Source: Lysobacter sp. Root916 | GTDB taxonomy: Bacteria; Pseudomonadota; Gammaproteobacteria; Xanthomonadales; Xanthomonadaceae | Direction: 5' to 3' | NCBI RefSeq assembly: GCF_001429785.1 | Contig: NZ_LMJF01000012.1 | Span: forward strand, 169,538-233,537 | Length of the DNA stretch: 64,000 bases | Shown: positions 19,726-27,588 of the stretch, piece by piece | Layout: each line of letters opens with the position of its first letter | Numbering within the stretch: the first letter of the stretch is position 1 | Notes under the pieces: generated by a model | Told to the model about the DNA's origin: nothing | The model's input: the letters and a program-made list of their open reading frames with translations, nothing else | Database searches by the model: none | Position numbers and translations under genes: made by a program

Positions 19726-20487
19726 ATGAGCGGCACCGACTTCAAAGACCATTTCTCGGCGATCGCCGGCGCCTACGCGGCGGCGCGACCCGAGTACCCC
19801 GATGCCTTGTTCGACGTGCTGAGCGGCGTGGCGCCGGCGACCGCGCGGGTGTGGGAGCCGGGCTGCGGCAGCGGCCAGGCCACGCGCGGCCTGGCGGCGC
19901 GTTTCGCCTGGGTCCACGCCAGCGATCCCAGCGCGCAGCAGATCGCCCAGCACTGGGCCCAGACCGGCGACGCGCGCGTCGAGCTAGCGGTCGAGCCCGG
20001 CGAACGCACCGTGCTGGCCGACGCGAGCGTGCAGTTGGTCGCGGTCGCCCAGGCCCTGCATTGGTTCGACCGCGCGGCCTTCTTCCGCGAATGCGAGCGC
20101 GTGCTCGCGCCCGGCGGCGTGCTTGCGGCCTGGGGCTACGGCGACTTCCTGGCCCCGGAAGGCATGCTGGAGCCGGTCGCGGCGTTCCGCGCCCAGATCG
20201 AGGCCTACTGGCCGCCGGAGCGCGCCCAGGTCGACGCCGCCTATGCCGGTTACGACTGGCCGTTCCCCGCGCTGCCCGCGCCCAGCCTGTGGCTGGAGGC
20301 CGAATGGTCGCTGGCACGTTTCCTAGGTTATCTGGGCAGCATGTCGGCGACCGCGCGCTGCCGCGCCGACGGCGGCGACGACCCGGTCGCGCGGCATGCG
20401 CCGGCGCTGGCGGCGGCCTGGGGCGATGCGGGCGACCTGCGCACGCTGCAGTGGCCGCTGTTTTTGCATTTGCGGCGCAAGGCTTGA
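19726..20487 (+). CDS. Class I SAM-dependent methyltransferase
   Basis: A 253-residue cytoplasmic methyltransferase of the UbiE/trans-aconitate type. Motif I is VWEPGCGSGQATRGLA (about residue 44), followed by VHASDPSAQQI binding the ribose and by the post-motif LVAVAQALHWFDRAAFFRE. The start KDHFSAIAGAYAAARPEYP is typical of the subgroup. The substrate is unknown. The gene begins ten bases after ribD and ends before a repeat and the FMN riboswitch, so it is probably cotranscribed with ribD. Confidence 0.8.
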   Translation: MSGTDFKDHFSAIAGAYAAARPEYPDALFDVLSGVAPATARVWEPGCGSGQATRGLAARFAWVHASDPSAQQIAQHWAQTGDARVELAVEPGERTVLADASVQLVAVAQALHWFDRAAFFRECERVLAPGGVLAAWGYGDFLAPEGMLEPVAAFRAQIEAYWPPERAQVDAAYAGYDWPFPALPAPSLWLEAEWSLARFLGYLGSMSATARCRADGGDDPVARHAPALAAAWGDAGDLRTLQWPLFLHLRRKA

Positions 20488-20488
20488 C

Positions 20489-20577
20489 AGCAAATCCCCC
20501 CTAGCCCCCCTTTTTCAAAGGGGGGAACAGCGCTTGTCTTCCCCCTTTGAAAAAGGGGGATTGAGGGGGATTTGCTT
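20489..20577. repeat. Long inverted repeat, AAATCCCC family, copy 2
   Basis: Arms at about 20489-20525 and 20541-20577 are near-perfect reverse complements of the same element seen at 7605-7736, here with a short 15-base centre. It lies directly after the methyltransferase stop and could terminate its transcript before the riboswitch leader. Confidence 0.85.
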
Positions 20578-20638
20578 TAGGCCGCGAACCCCCACCACCC
20601 CCAGAACACTGCATCCGGCCGGCCATCCCCACCCCCGG

Positions 20639-20647
20639 TGCTAGAAT
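20639..20647 (+). promoter_or_regulatory. Extended -10 promoter element for the riboflavin leader
   Basis: TGCTAGAAT gives an extended -10 (TGn plus TAGAAT) 36 bases upstream of the riboswitch P1 stem. No clear -35 is seen. GCTAGAATG is also found upstream of secA. Confidence 0.45.
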
Positions 20648-20682
20648 GCCCGCGCCGGTTTCCGGCACTACTACTTACGTAA

Positions 20683-20834
20683 CGTCTTCAGGGCGGGGTG
20701 CGATTCCCCACCGGCGGTAGGCGCGGGGCCTAAGCTCCCCGCGCGAGCCCGCGAGCGCCTCCGGCCACGCCGGAGGGTCAGCAGATCCGGTCGGATGCCG
20801 GAGCCGACGGTCACAGTCCGGATGAAAGAAGACG
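20683..20834 (+). ncRNA. FMN riboswitch (RFN element)
   Basis: The conserved RFN blocks are present in order: CAGGGCGGGGTGCGATTCC, CCACCGGCGGTAGG, AGCCCGCGAGCG, GGTCAGCAGATCCGGT, GGAGCCGACGG and AGTCCGGATGAAAGA. The closing stem P1 pairs CGTCTTC (20683-20689) with GAAGACG (20828-20834). It binds FMN and should switch off ribE and the following genes when FMN is plentiful. An intrinsic-terminator-like hairpin follows at 20866, so control is probably transcriptional. Confidence 0.96.
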
Positions 20835-20865
20835 GCTTTCGCATGGCGCGCGTCGCCGTGCGCTT

Positions 20866-20888
20866 GCCTCGTGCCTTGAGGCGTTTTT
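20866..20888 (+). terminator. Riboswitch expression-platform terminator
   Basis: GCCTC pairs with GAGGC across a 7-base loop, followed at once by G and five T residues. It lies 32 bases after P1 of the FMN element and 80 bases before ribE, as expected for a transcriptional off-switch. Confidence 0.65.
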
Positions 20889-20968
20889 CGCTCACCATCA
20901 TGCGGGAAACGTTTCATGTCCAAGCTCCACCTTAGCCGCCGCGCGCTCGCTGTCCAGGAGACGCGCTG

Positions 20969-21577
20969 ATGTTCACCGGCATCATCGAAGGTGTCGGTGT
21001 GCTCGCCGATCGCCAAAGCCTGGGCGGAGACGTGCGCCTGCGCGTCGCCACCGGCAGCCTCGACTTCGCCGAACCCAAGCTGGGCGAAAGCATCGCGGTC
21101 AACGGCGTGTGCCTGACCGTGATTGCGTTCGGCAGCGACTGGTTCGACGCCGACGCCTCCACCGAAACCCTGGCCCTGACCACCCTGGGCGGCCTGCGCG
21201 ACAACGCCATCCTCAATCTGGAACGTGCGATGCGGCCCAGCGATCGCCTCGGCGGACACTTGGTCAGCGGTCACGTCGACGGCGTCGGCCGCGTGCTCGA
21301 CGTGCGCGAGGACGCGCGCGCGCAGCGCTGGCGTTTCGCCGCGCCCGCCGCGCTCACGCGCTACATCGCCAAGAAGGGCTCGATCTGCGTCGACGGCGTC
21401 AGCCTCACCGTCAACGAAACCGATGCGCAGGGCTTCGAGGTCGCGTTGATCCCGCACACCGTCGCCCACACCGCGTTCGCGCAGACCGCGGTCGGCGATG
21501 CGGTGAATCTGGAAATCGACCTGGTCGCCCGTTACGTCGAGCGCCTGCTGGGCCACGCACAGGAGACCGGCGCATGA
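20969..21577 (+). CDS. ribE: Riboflavin synthase, alpha subunit
   Basis: Dismutates two lumazine molecules to riboflavin and the pyrimidine precursor. The 202-residue protein has the two homologous lumazine-binding halves: MFTGIIEGVGVL with VNGVCLTV in the first, and GGHLVSGHVDGVG with VDGVSLTVN in the second. The first gene under the FMN riboswitch, it ends in an ATGA overlap with ribBA. Confidence 0.96.
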   Translation: MFTGIIEGVGVLADRQSLGGDVRLRVATGSLDFAEPKLGESIAVNGVCLTVIAFGSDWFDADASTETLALTTLGGLRDNAILNLERAMRPSDRLGGHLVSGHVDGVGRVLDVREDARAQRWRFAAPAALTRYIAKKGSICVDGVSLTVNETDAQGFEVALIPHTVAHTAFAQTAVGDAVNLEIDLVARYVERLLGHAQETGA

Positions 21578-22704
21578 GTTTCGCCAGCATTCCCGAACTG
21601 TTGGAAGAGATCCGTAACGGCCGCATGGTGGTGATCGTCGACGACGAGGACCGCGAGAACGAAGGCGACCTGATCATGGCCGCCGAACTGGTGCGTCCGT
21701 CCGACATCAACTTCATGGTCACCCACGCGCGCGGCCTGGTCTGCCTGTCGCTGATGCGCGAGCGCTGCCTGCAACTGGGCCTGGGCCCGATGGTGCGCGA
21801 CAACACCTCCTCGCACCACACCAACTTCACCGTCAGCATCGAGGCCGCCGAGGGCGTCACCACCGGCATTTCCGCCTACGACCGCGCCCACACCGTGCGC
21901 ACCGCGGTGCGTCCGGACGCCAAGCCCGCCGACCTCGCCCAGCCCGGCCACATCTTCCCGCTGATGTCGCAGCCCGGCGGCGTGCTCAATCGCGCCGGCC
22001 ATACCGAAGCCGCCAGCGACCTGGCCATGCTCGCGGGTCTGGAGCCGGCCGGCGTGCTGGTGGAGATCCTCAACCCCGACGGCAGCATGGCGCGGCGGCC
22101 GCAGTTGGAGGCGTTCGCGGCCGAGCACGGGCTCAAGATCGGTTCGATCGAGGAGCTGATCCGCTACCGCCTGGCCACCGAGCACACCGTCGAGCGCGTC
22201 GACGAGCGCGAGATCGAGACCGAATACGGTCCGTTCCGTTTGATCAGCTACCGCGACCGCCTCAGCCATGCGCTGCATTTCGCGATGCTGCGCGGCCAGC
22301 CCGATCCGACCCTGCCGACCCTGGTGCGCGTGCACGTGCAGAACCCGCTGGCCGATGCGCTGCACTGGCGCCGCGCCGACTTCGGCCCCGCGGTCGGCGA
22401 CGTGCTGGCCGCGATCGCGCGCGAGGAGCGCGGCGCGCTGGTGCTGCTGGGCGACGCCTCCGGCGCCGATGCGCTGCTGGCGCGGGTGCGCGAGCAGCCG
22501 GCCGCGCACGAGGCCGAACCGGTCGTCGCGCCCAGCCAGGGCCATACCCTGGCCGAATGGCGCCGCAACGGCGCCGGCGGCCAGATCCTGGCCGATCTCG
22601 GCCTGGCCCGTCTGCGCGTGCTCGGCACGCCCCGGCGCCAGGTCGGCCTGGCCGGCTTCGGGCTGGAGGTCGTCGAATACGTCGATCCGGCCGCGCTGGG
22701 CTGA
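21574..22704 (+). CDS. ribB: Dihydroxybutanone phosphate synthase with degenerate GTP cyclohydrolase II domain
   Basis: The N-terminal half (residues 1 to about 205) is a full 3,4-dihydroxy-2-butanone 4-phosphate synthase, with DDEDRENEGDL at residues 23-33 and THARGLVCLSL. It makes the four-carbon unit of riboflavin from ribulose 5-phosphate. The C-terminal half aligns with GTP cyclohydrolase II, but the zinc-site segment reads HVQNPLADALHWRRADFG: all three cysteines of the normal motif are absent. The second half is therefore probably not catalytic. Total length is 376 residues, as in RibBA-type fusions. Confidence 0.94.
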   Translation: MSFASIPELLEEIRNGRMVVIVDDEDRENEGDLIMAAELVRPSDINFMVTHARGLVCLSLMRERCLQLGLGPMVRDNTSSHHTNFTVSIEAAEGVTTGISAYDRAHTVRTAVRPDAKPADLAQPGHIFPLMSQPGGVLNRAGHTEAASDLAMLAGLEPAGVLVEILNPDGSMARRPQLEAFAAEHGLKIGSIEELIRYRLATEHTVERVDEREIETEYGPFRLISYRDRLSHALHFAMLRGQPDPTLPTLVRVHVQNPLADALHWRRADFGPAVGDVLAAIAREERGALVLLGDASGADALLARVREQPAAHEAEPVVAPSQGHTLAEWRRNGAGGQILADLGLARLRVLGTPRRQVGLAGFGLEVVEYVDPAALG

Positions 22705-22830
22705 GCCGCGGCGCCCGCGCATGCGTCCGTTCGCGGTCGCGTGCGCGCACCGCGGCGGTCGCGGCCGCCGATTCGTCGGCACTGGCCGCCCCAGCCGCTA
22801 AACTACCCCTTTCGTCCAGACGGTTCCCCC

Positions 22831-23328
22831 ATGTCCCATTACGAAGGCGATCTGCGCAGCCCCGAAGGCGCGCGCTACGCCGTCATCGCCAGCCGCTGGA
22901 ACCCGCGCATCACCGATACGCTGGTCGCCGGCGCGCGCCGTACCTTCGCCGAACACGGCGTCGCCGAGGACGCGATCGACGTGATCCGCGTGCCGGGCGC
23001 CTGGGAACTGCCGGTGGTGGCCGCGCGACTGGCCCGCGCCGGTTCGCACGCCGCGGTGGTCGCGCTGGGCTGCGTGGTGCGCGGCGATACCCGCCACTAC
23101 GAACAGGTCGCCGACGGTTGTTCCGAAGGCCTGATGCGGGTATCGCTGGACTACGGCCTGCCGATCGCCAACGGCGTGCTGGCGGTGGAGCGTCACGAAG
23201 ACGCCGAGGCCCGCGCTGGCGGCAGCCACGGCAACAAGGGCGAGGAGTGCGCATTGGCCGCATTGGAGATGGCCCACCTGCTCGCGCAGGCGCCGTTCGA
23301 GCAAGCATCACAGGAGCACAGCCGATGA
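22831..23328 (+). CDS. ribH: 6,7-dimethyl-8-ribityllumazine synthase
   Basis: Condenses the pyrimidine diamine with dihydroxybutanone phosphate to lumazine; forms a large capsid-like or pentameric assembly. The 165-residue protein shows [31 protein letters not shown] and the active-site stretch [20 protein letters not shown] glycine-rich tail insert with [16 protein letters not shown] is normal for the family. I used the ATG at 22831; an upstream ATG at 22741 would add 30 unrelated residues. It overlaps nusB by ATGA. Confidence 0.95.
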   Translation: MSHYEGDLRSPEGARYAVIASRWNPRITDTLVAGARRTFAEHGVAEDAIDVIRVPGAWELPVVAARLARAGSHAAVVALGCVVRGDTRHYEQVADGCSEGLMRVSLDYGLPIANGVLAVERHEDAEARAGGSHGNKGEECALAALEMAHLLAQAPFEQASQEHSR

Positions 23329-23786
23329 ACCGCCGCCGCCACGATGGCATCGATCCGGTCGCGCGTTCGCGCGCACGCCGCCGCGCGCTGCAGGCGGTCT
23401 ACGCCTGGCAGTTGTCGGGCGCGCGCGTCGAGGACGTGATCGCCCAGTTCGCGCACGAACAGGCCCACGAAGTCGCCGACCTGATGTATTTCGAGGATCT
23501 GGTGCGCGGCGTCGACAAGTACCAGGAAGAACTGGACGTCGCGCTGGCGCCGTTCCTGGACCGCGACATCGAGCAGGTCGATCCGATCGAGCGCGCGGTG
23601 CTGCGCATCGCCGCCTACGAGCTGCGCCGCCGCCCGGACGTGCCGTATCGCGTGGTCCTCAACGAGGCCATCGAAACCGTGAAGCGTTTCGGTGCCGAGC
23701 ACGGGCACACCTACGTCAACGGCGTGCTCGATCATGCCGCCGCCGATTGGCGCCCGGTGGAAACGCAGGCGCCGCGCACCAAATAA
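23325..23786 (+). CDS. nusB: Transcription antitermination factor NusB
   Basis: An RNA-binding all-helical protein that with S10 (NusE) binds boxA of rRNA operons to prevent termination. The 153-residue protein has [19 protein letters not shown] at the N-terminus, the [15 protein letters not shown] helix and the [13 protein letters not shown] and FVNGVLD-type ending ([10 protein letters not shown]). It is translationally coupled to ribH by an ATGA overlap, the usual ribH-nusB-thiL order. Confidence 0.96.
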   Translation: MNRRRHDGIDPVARSRARRRALQAVYAWQLSGARVEDVIAQFAHEQAHEVADLMYFEDLVRGVDKYQEELDVALAPFLDRDIEQVDPIERAVLRIAAYELRRRPDVPYRVVLNEAIETVKRFGAEHGHTYVNGVLDHAAADWRPVETQAPRTK

Positions 23787-23801
23787 GCGCGACCTGCCGC
23801 G

Positions 23802-24749
23802 ATGGCCGAATTCGACCTGATCGCGCGCATCCGCCAGCGCGTGGCCGCGCGCGACGACGTCGTGCTCGGCATCGGCGACGATGCGGCGGTGCTGCGCGTG
23901 CCGGCCGGGCGCGAGGTGGTGGTGGCGATGGACACGCTCAACAGCGGCGTGCATTTCCCCGACGAGACCGCGCCGGCCGATATCGGCTGGAAAGCCTTGG
24001 CCGTGAATCTGTCGGACCTGGCCGCGATGGCGGCCGAGCCGGCCTGGTGCACCTTGTCGCTGTCCCTGCCGCAGGCCGACGCGGGCTGGTTGGACGGGTT
24101 CCTCGACGGTTTTCTCGGCCTGGCCGCGCAGCACCGTGTGGCCCTGGTAGGCGGCGACACCACCCGCGGCCCGTTGTCGGTGTGCGTGACCGTGCACGGG
24201 CTGGTCGAACCGGGCCGCGCGCTGCGCCGCGATGGCGCGCGCGTGGGCGACACGGTATGGGTCAGCGGCAGCCTGGGCGATGCCGCGGGCGCTCTGGCGC
24301 AGTGGCGCGCGGGCGCGGCGATGGACGCCTTCCTGCGCGAGCGCCTGAACCGGCCGACGCCGCGCTTGGCCTTACTGCCCGCGTTGCGGCATGCGCACGC
24401 GGGCATCGACGTGTCGGACGGTTTGTTGGCCGATCTGGGGCATGTGTGCGCGGCCAGCGGTGTGGGGGCGCAAGTCGATCTGCCTGCGCTGCCCGCTACG
24501 GAAGCCTTGCGCGCGTGCTTCGACGACGCGACGCGGTATCGGCTGCAGGCCACAGGCGGCGACGATTACGAGCTGTGCTTCACCGCGCCGCAGGGCGCGC
24601 GCGAGGCGATCCTGCGCGACGCGACCGACGCCGGCGTGGCGGTTACCGCGATCGGCCGCGTGGTGGCGGGCACGGGCGTGTCGGCGTTCGATGCCGAGGG
24701 TTCGCCTTGGCAGAACGCGCGCACGGGGTACGACCACTTTGCCGCGTAG
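23802..24749 (+). CDS. thiL: Thiamine-monophosphate kinase
   Basis: Phosphorylates thiamine monophosphate to the diphosphate cofactor. The 315-residue PurM-fold enzyme has VLGIGDDAAVLRVPAG, the metal-binding AMDTLNSGVHF, LAVNLSDLAAMAAEP, LVGGDTTRG and the late motif GIDVSDGLLADLGH. The last 20 codons lie within a tandem duplication; an additional, degenerate copy of this end lies 289 bases downstream. Confidence 0.95.
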   Translation: MAEFDLIARIRQRVAARDDVVLGIGDDAAVLRVPAGREVVVAMDTLNSGVHFPDETAPADIGWKALAVNLSDLAAMAAEPAWCTLSLSLPQADAGWLDGFLDGFLGLAAQHRVALVGGDTTRGPLSVCVTVHGLVEPGRALRRDGARVGDTVWVSGSLGDAAGALAQWRAGAAMDAFLRERLNRPTPRLALLPALRHAHAGIDVSDGLLADLGHVCAASGVGAQVDLPALPATEALRACFDDATRYRLQATGGDDYELCFTAPQGAREAILRDATDAGVAVTAIGRVVAGTGVSAFDAEGSPWQNARTGYDHFAA

Positions 24750-25267
24750 GCGGTCGAGGTTCGCATCGCGCATCGTCGCAACGCGCCTGCGCGCGCTTGC
24801 GCGACGATGCGGTTCGCCTGCGGCTCACCGCATCCTACGGCTCTGGCAACCGCGATGCCGTCGCTCTTCCTCCCCCTTTGAAAAAGGGGGATTGAGGGGG
24901 ATTTGCTTTCGCGCGATGAAAATCAGTCGCGCACGGTCCGATACGCTCGCTACGAGCGGCTCCACCGAACCCTCAATCGATGCCGATGGTTCGCCTTGGT
25001 AGGACGCGCGCACGGGGTACGAGCACTTCGCCGCGTAGGCGGTCGAGGTTCCCATCGCGCATCGTCGCAACGCACCTGCGCGCGCTTGCGCGACGATGCG
25101 GTTCGCCTGCGGCTCACCGCATCCTACGGCTCTGGCAACCGCGAGGCCGTCGCTCTTCCTCCCCCTTTGAAAAAGGGGGATTGAGGGGGATTTGCTTTTG
25201 CGCGATGAAGATCAGTCGCGCACGGTCCGATACGCTCGCTACGAGCGGCGCTCCAACGCCCCCTTAA
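24690..25267. repeat. 289-base tandem duplication of the thiL 3' end and spacer
   Basis: Two direct copies (24690-24978 and 24979 to about 25267) match at all but about a dozen positions. Each holds the last 60 bases of thiL, a stretch ending in TCACCGCATCCTACGGC, a half copy of the AAATCCCC element, and CGCACGGTCCGATACGCTCG. The end of each copy resembles the stop region of the oxidase gene on the minus strand. This accounts for the whole 514-base gap between thiL and the oxidase gene. Confidence 0.92.
24979..25038 (+). pseudogene. Duplicated, degenerate thiL C-terminal fragment
   Basis: These 60 bases repeat the last 20 codons of thiL. A CAG to TAG change at 25000-25002 stops the frame. 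It has no start codon of its own and is a by-product of the tandem duplication. Confidence 0.75.
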
Positions 25268-26646
25268 TCCGGCAACAACTTCCCCGGATTGAGTATCCCC
25301 TGCGGATCGAACACCGCCTTGATCTGGCGCATCAGCGCCAAGGTCGGTGCGTCGATCGCCTGCGTCATGAAGTCGCGCTTGGCCAGGCCGATGCCGTGCT
25401 CGCCCGAGAGCGTGCCGCCCAAGGCCAGCGCCAGGCCGAACACCCGCGCCATCGCCGCGTTAGCGCGCGCGCTTTGGTCGGCATCGGCGGGGTCGTAGAG
25501 CAGGTTCACGTGCAGATTGCCGTTGCCGGCATGGCCGAAGCAGACGATGGGCAGAGCGAACTCGCGCGCCAAGGCCTGCACGCCATCGACCAGTTCCGGT
25601 ATGCGCGAGACCGGCACCACCACGTCTTCGTTGATCTTGCCCGGCGCCAGCGTGCGCAGCGCCGGCGACAGCGCCTTGCGCGCGGCCCAGAGCTTTTCGC
25701 GCGCGGCCTCGTCGGCCGCGTCGTCCAGCGCCAGCAGGCCTTCGCCGGCGGCCGCGCGTTTCAGCGCTTCGATCGCCTGCGGCAAGGTGTCCGCATCGCC
25801 GTCGGCCTCGACCATCAGCAGCGCGCCGGCCTCGTGCGGCAGATCCGCGCCACCGACGTCGCGCGCGAGGCGCAAGGCGTCGCCGTCCATGAACTCCAGC
25901 ATCGAGGGCGTCACCGGCTGCGCCATCAGGCGCGCCACCGCCAGCGCCGCCGACGAAACGTCGCGGTAGATCGCGCGCAGCGCGCGCCGCTGCGGCGCCG
26001 ACGGCGTGAGCCGCAGGCTGGCCTCGACGATCAGCGCCAGTGTGCCCTCGCTGCCGACCAACAAGCGATGCAGGTCGTAGCCGGTCGAACCCTTGGTGGT
26101 CGCGGTGCCGCAGACGATGAGGTCGCCCGCGCCGGTGACCGCGGTGATCGCGAGCACGTTGTCGCGACTGGCGCCGTATTTGACCGCGCGCGGGCCGCCC
26201 GCGTTGCAGGCCAGATTGCCGCCGACGGTGCTGAAGGCGGCGCTGGTCGGATCCGGCGGCCAGAACAGGCCGTGCGGCTTGAGCGCGGTTTGCAGCTCGC
26301 CGTTGAGCACGCCGGGTTCGACCACCGCGCAGCGGTCGCCGGGGCGGATCGCGAGGATGCGGTTCATGCGCTCGAACGAGACCACCACGCCCGCCGCGAC
26401 CGGCACCGAGGCGCCGGTGGTATTGGTGCCGCGCCCGCGCGCGACCACCGGCACGCGGTGCGCGCGACAAGCGCGTACCAGCGCCTGCACCTGCTCGCGC
26501 GTGCGCGGCAGCGCGACCGCGTCGGGCAGCGCCTCGCGGCGCGAATTGTCGTAGGCGTAGGCCAGTCGCTCGCCGGGGTCGGTGAGCCAGCCGTCGCCGA
26601 GCAGCTCGGCCAGCGTGCGCGCCAGCTCGACCGGCAGCGCGCTCAT
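25264..26646 (-). CDS. FAD-linked oxidase (GlcD / D-2-hydroxyacid dehydrogenase type)
   Basis: A 460-residue flavoprotein of the vanillyl-alcohol oxidase fold. The FAD domain covers about residues 35-215 with VVARGRGTNTTGASVP and STVGGNLACNAGG. The C-terminal substrate domain contains CFGHAGNGNLHVN and SGEHGIGLAKRDF and ends DPQGILNPGKLLPD, the pattern of glycolate, D-lactate and D-2-hydroxyglutarate dehydrogenases. The exact substrate cannot be told. The ATG at 26646 overlaps the upstream stop as ATGA, so the longer open frame upstream is not used. The stop lies at the edge of the thiL duplication. Confidence 0.88.
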   Translation of the reverse strand: MSALPVELARTLAELLGDGWLTDPGERLAYAYDNSRREALPDAVALPRTREQVQALVRACRAHRVPVVARGRGTNTTGASVPVAAGVVVSFERMNRILAIRPGDRCAVVEPGVLNGELQTALKPHGLFWPPDPTSAAFSTVGGNLACNAGGPRAVKYGASRDNVLAITAVTGAGDLIVCGTATTKGSTGYDLHRLLVGSEGTLALIVEASLRLTPSAPQRRALRAIYRDVSSAALAVARLMAQPVTPSMLEFMDGDALRLARDVGGADLPHEAGALLMVEADGDADTLPQAIEALKRAAAGEGLLALDDAADEAAREKLWAARKALSPALRTLAPGKINEDVVVPVSRIPELVDGVQALAREFALPIVCFGHAGNGNLHVNLLYDPADADQSARANAAMARVFGLALALGGTLSGEHGIGLAKRDFMTQAIDAPTLALMRQIKAVFDPQGILNPGKLLPD

Positions 26647-27179
26647 GGGCGCGTACCCGCGTTCCGGCGCGCCAGCCAGGCCAGCGGCGCCGCCAGCAGC
26701 AGGGTCGGCAGCCACACCCATTGGATCTCCGACCACAGCACATGCACACCGCGCAGACTGAAGAAACCGGCGCCGATCGGCGAGACCTCGATCGGCCGCC
26801 ACGGCGCGAAGAGGCGCGCATCCGACCACGGCCACCATAGGGCGACGCCGAGCCCGCCGTCGGTGAACGCGTCCAGCAAGGGATGCGAAGCCACGCACAG
26901 CGCCAGCCACAGCGCCGCCCACAGCGGCGGACTGCGCAGCCAGCGGCTAACGAGCGCGCCCAGCGCGCCGACGGCGGCGGCGAACGCGAAGGAGTGGCTG
27001 GCGCCGCGATGGCCGAAATCGTCGGCGTAGGCGATGCCCAGCTTGAACGCGACCACGTCGGCGTCGGGCAGCATCGCCGCGATCGCACCGGCCACCAGCA
27101 AACGCCGGTCGACCCGGCGCGGGCCCAGGGCCCAGCCCAGCGCTAGCGGTACCACGGCATGGCTGATGACGGTGGGCAT
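26643..27179 (-). CDS. YdjM-like membrane-bound metal-dependent hydrolase
   Basis: A 178-residue polytopic protein. Conserved histidine and aspartate residues lie next to membrane segments (TVISHAVVPLALG, LPDADVVAFK, HRGASHSFAFA, SHPLLDAFTDGG), the pattern of the YdjM/DUF457 family, annotated as metal-dependent hydrolases of unknown substrate. It is coupled to the oxidase gene by an ATGA overlap, and yraN lies six bases upstream. Confidence 0.78.
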   Translation of the reverse strand: MPTVISHAVVPLALGWALGPRRVDRRLLVAGAIAAMLPDADVVAFKLGIAYADDFGHRGASHSFAFAAAVGALGALVSRWLRSPPLWAALWLALCVASHPLLDAFTDGGLGVALWWPWSDARLFAPWRPIEVSPIGAGFFSLRGVHVLWSEIQWVWLPTLLLAAPLAWLARRNAGTRP

Positions 27180-27185
27180 GCGGTG

Positions 27186-27578
27186 TCAGATCTCGTCGGC
27201 GCGGAAGGCGTCGCGCAGCCAGTGCAGGCGCGGGGCGGTGGGATCGCCGTCGGCTTCGATCACGTCGAAGCGGCAGGGCGCGTTGCGGTAGGCGCGGTGC
27301 GCGACGAGGAAGGCCTGCGCGGCCTGGACCAGGCGCCGGCGTTTGCCGATATCGACCGAGGCCGCGCCGCCGCCGAAGGCCGCGCTGCGGCGGTAACGCA
27401 CCTCGACGAACACCACGCAGTCCTCGCGCGCGGCAGGGTCCAGCATCACCAGGTCCAGCTCGCCGAACCGGAAGCTGGCGTTGGCGGCGATATCGCGCAG
27501 GCCCTGTTCCAGCAAGTACGCGCGCGCGGCGGCCTCGACCGCCGCGCCGCGGCTGCGTCGGTCCGTCGGCGCGGCCAT
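27186..27578 (-). CDS. yraN: UPF0102 protein YraN (endonuclease-like fold)
   Basis: A 130-residue protein with the family core [27 protein letters not shown] and [11 protein letters not shown], which corresponds to the catalytic E-(x)-D...E-x-R/K pattern of Holliday-junction-resolvase-like nucleases. Its cellular role is not established. It lies next to lpoA and rsmI, the same neighbourhood as in Escherichia coli. Confidence 0.88.
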   Translation of the reverse strand: MAAPTDRRSRGAAVEAAARAYLLEQGLRDIAANASFRFGELDLVMLDPAAREDCVVFVEVRYRRSAAFGGGAASVDIGKRRRLVQAAQAFLVAHRAYRNAPCRFDVIEADGDPTAPRLHWLRDAFRADEI

Positions 27579-27588
27579 GCGGGCTGGC

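Noticed and set aside
23802-25263. A second intact thiL
   Set aside because: Only the last 20 codons are duplicated, with a stop inside; there is no second kinase body.
25192-27030. A plus-strand open frame of about 610 codons opposite the oxidase gene
   Set aside because: The minus-strand oxidase and YdjM-like genes have clear motifs and coupled starts; the plus-strand product is arginine- and alanine-rich noise.
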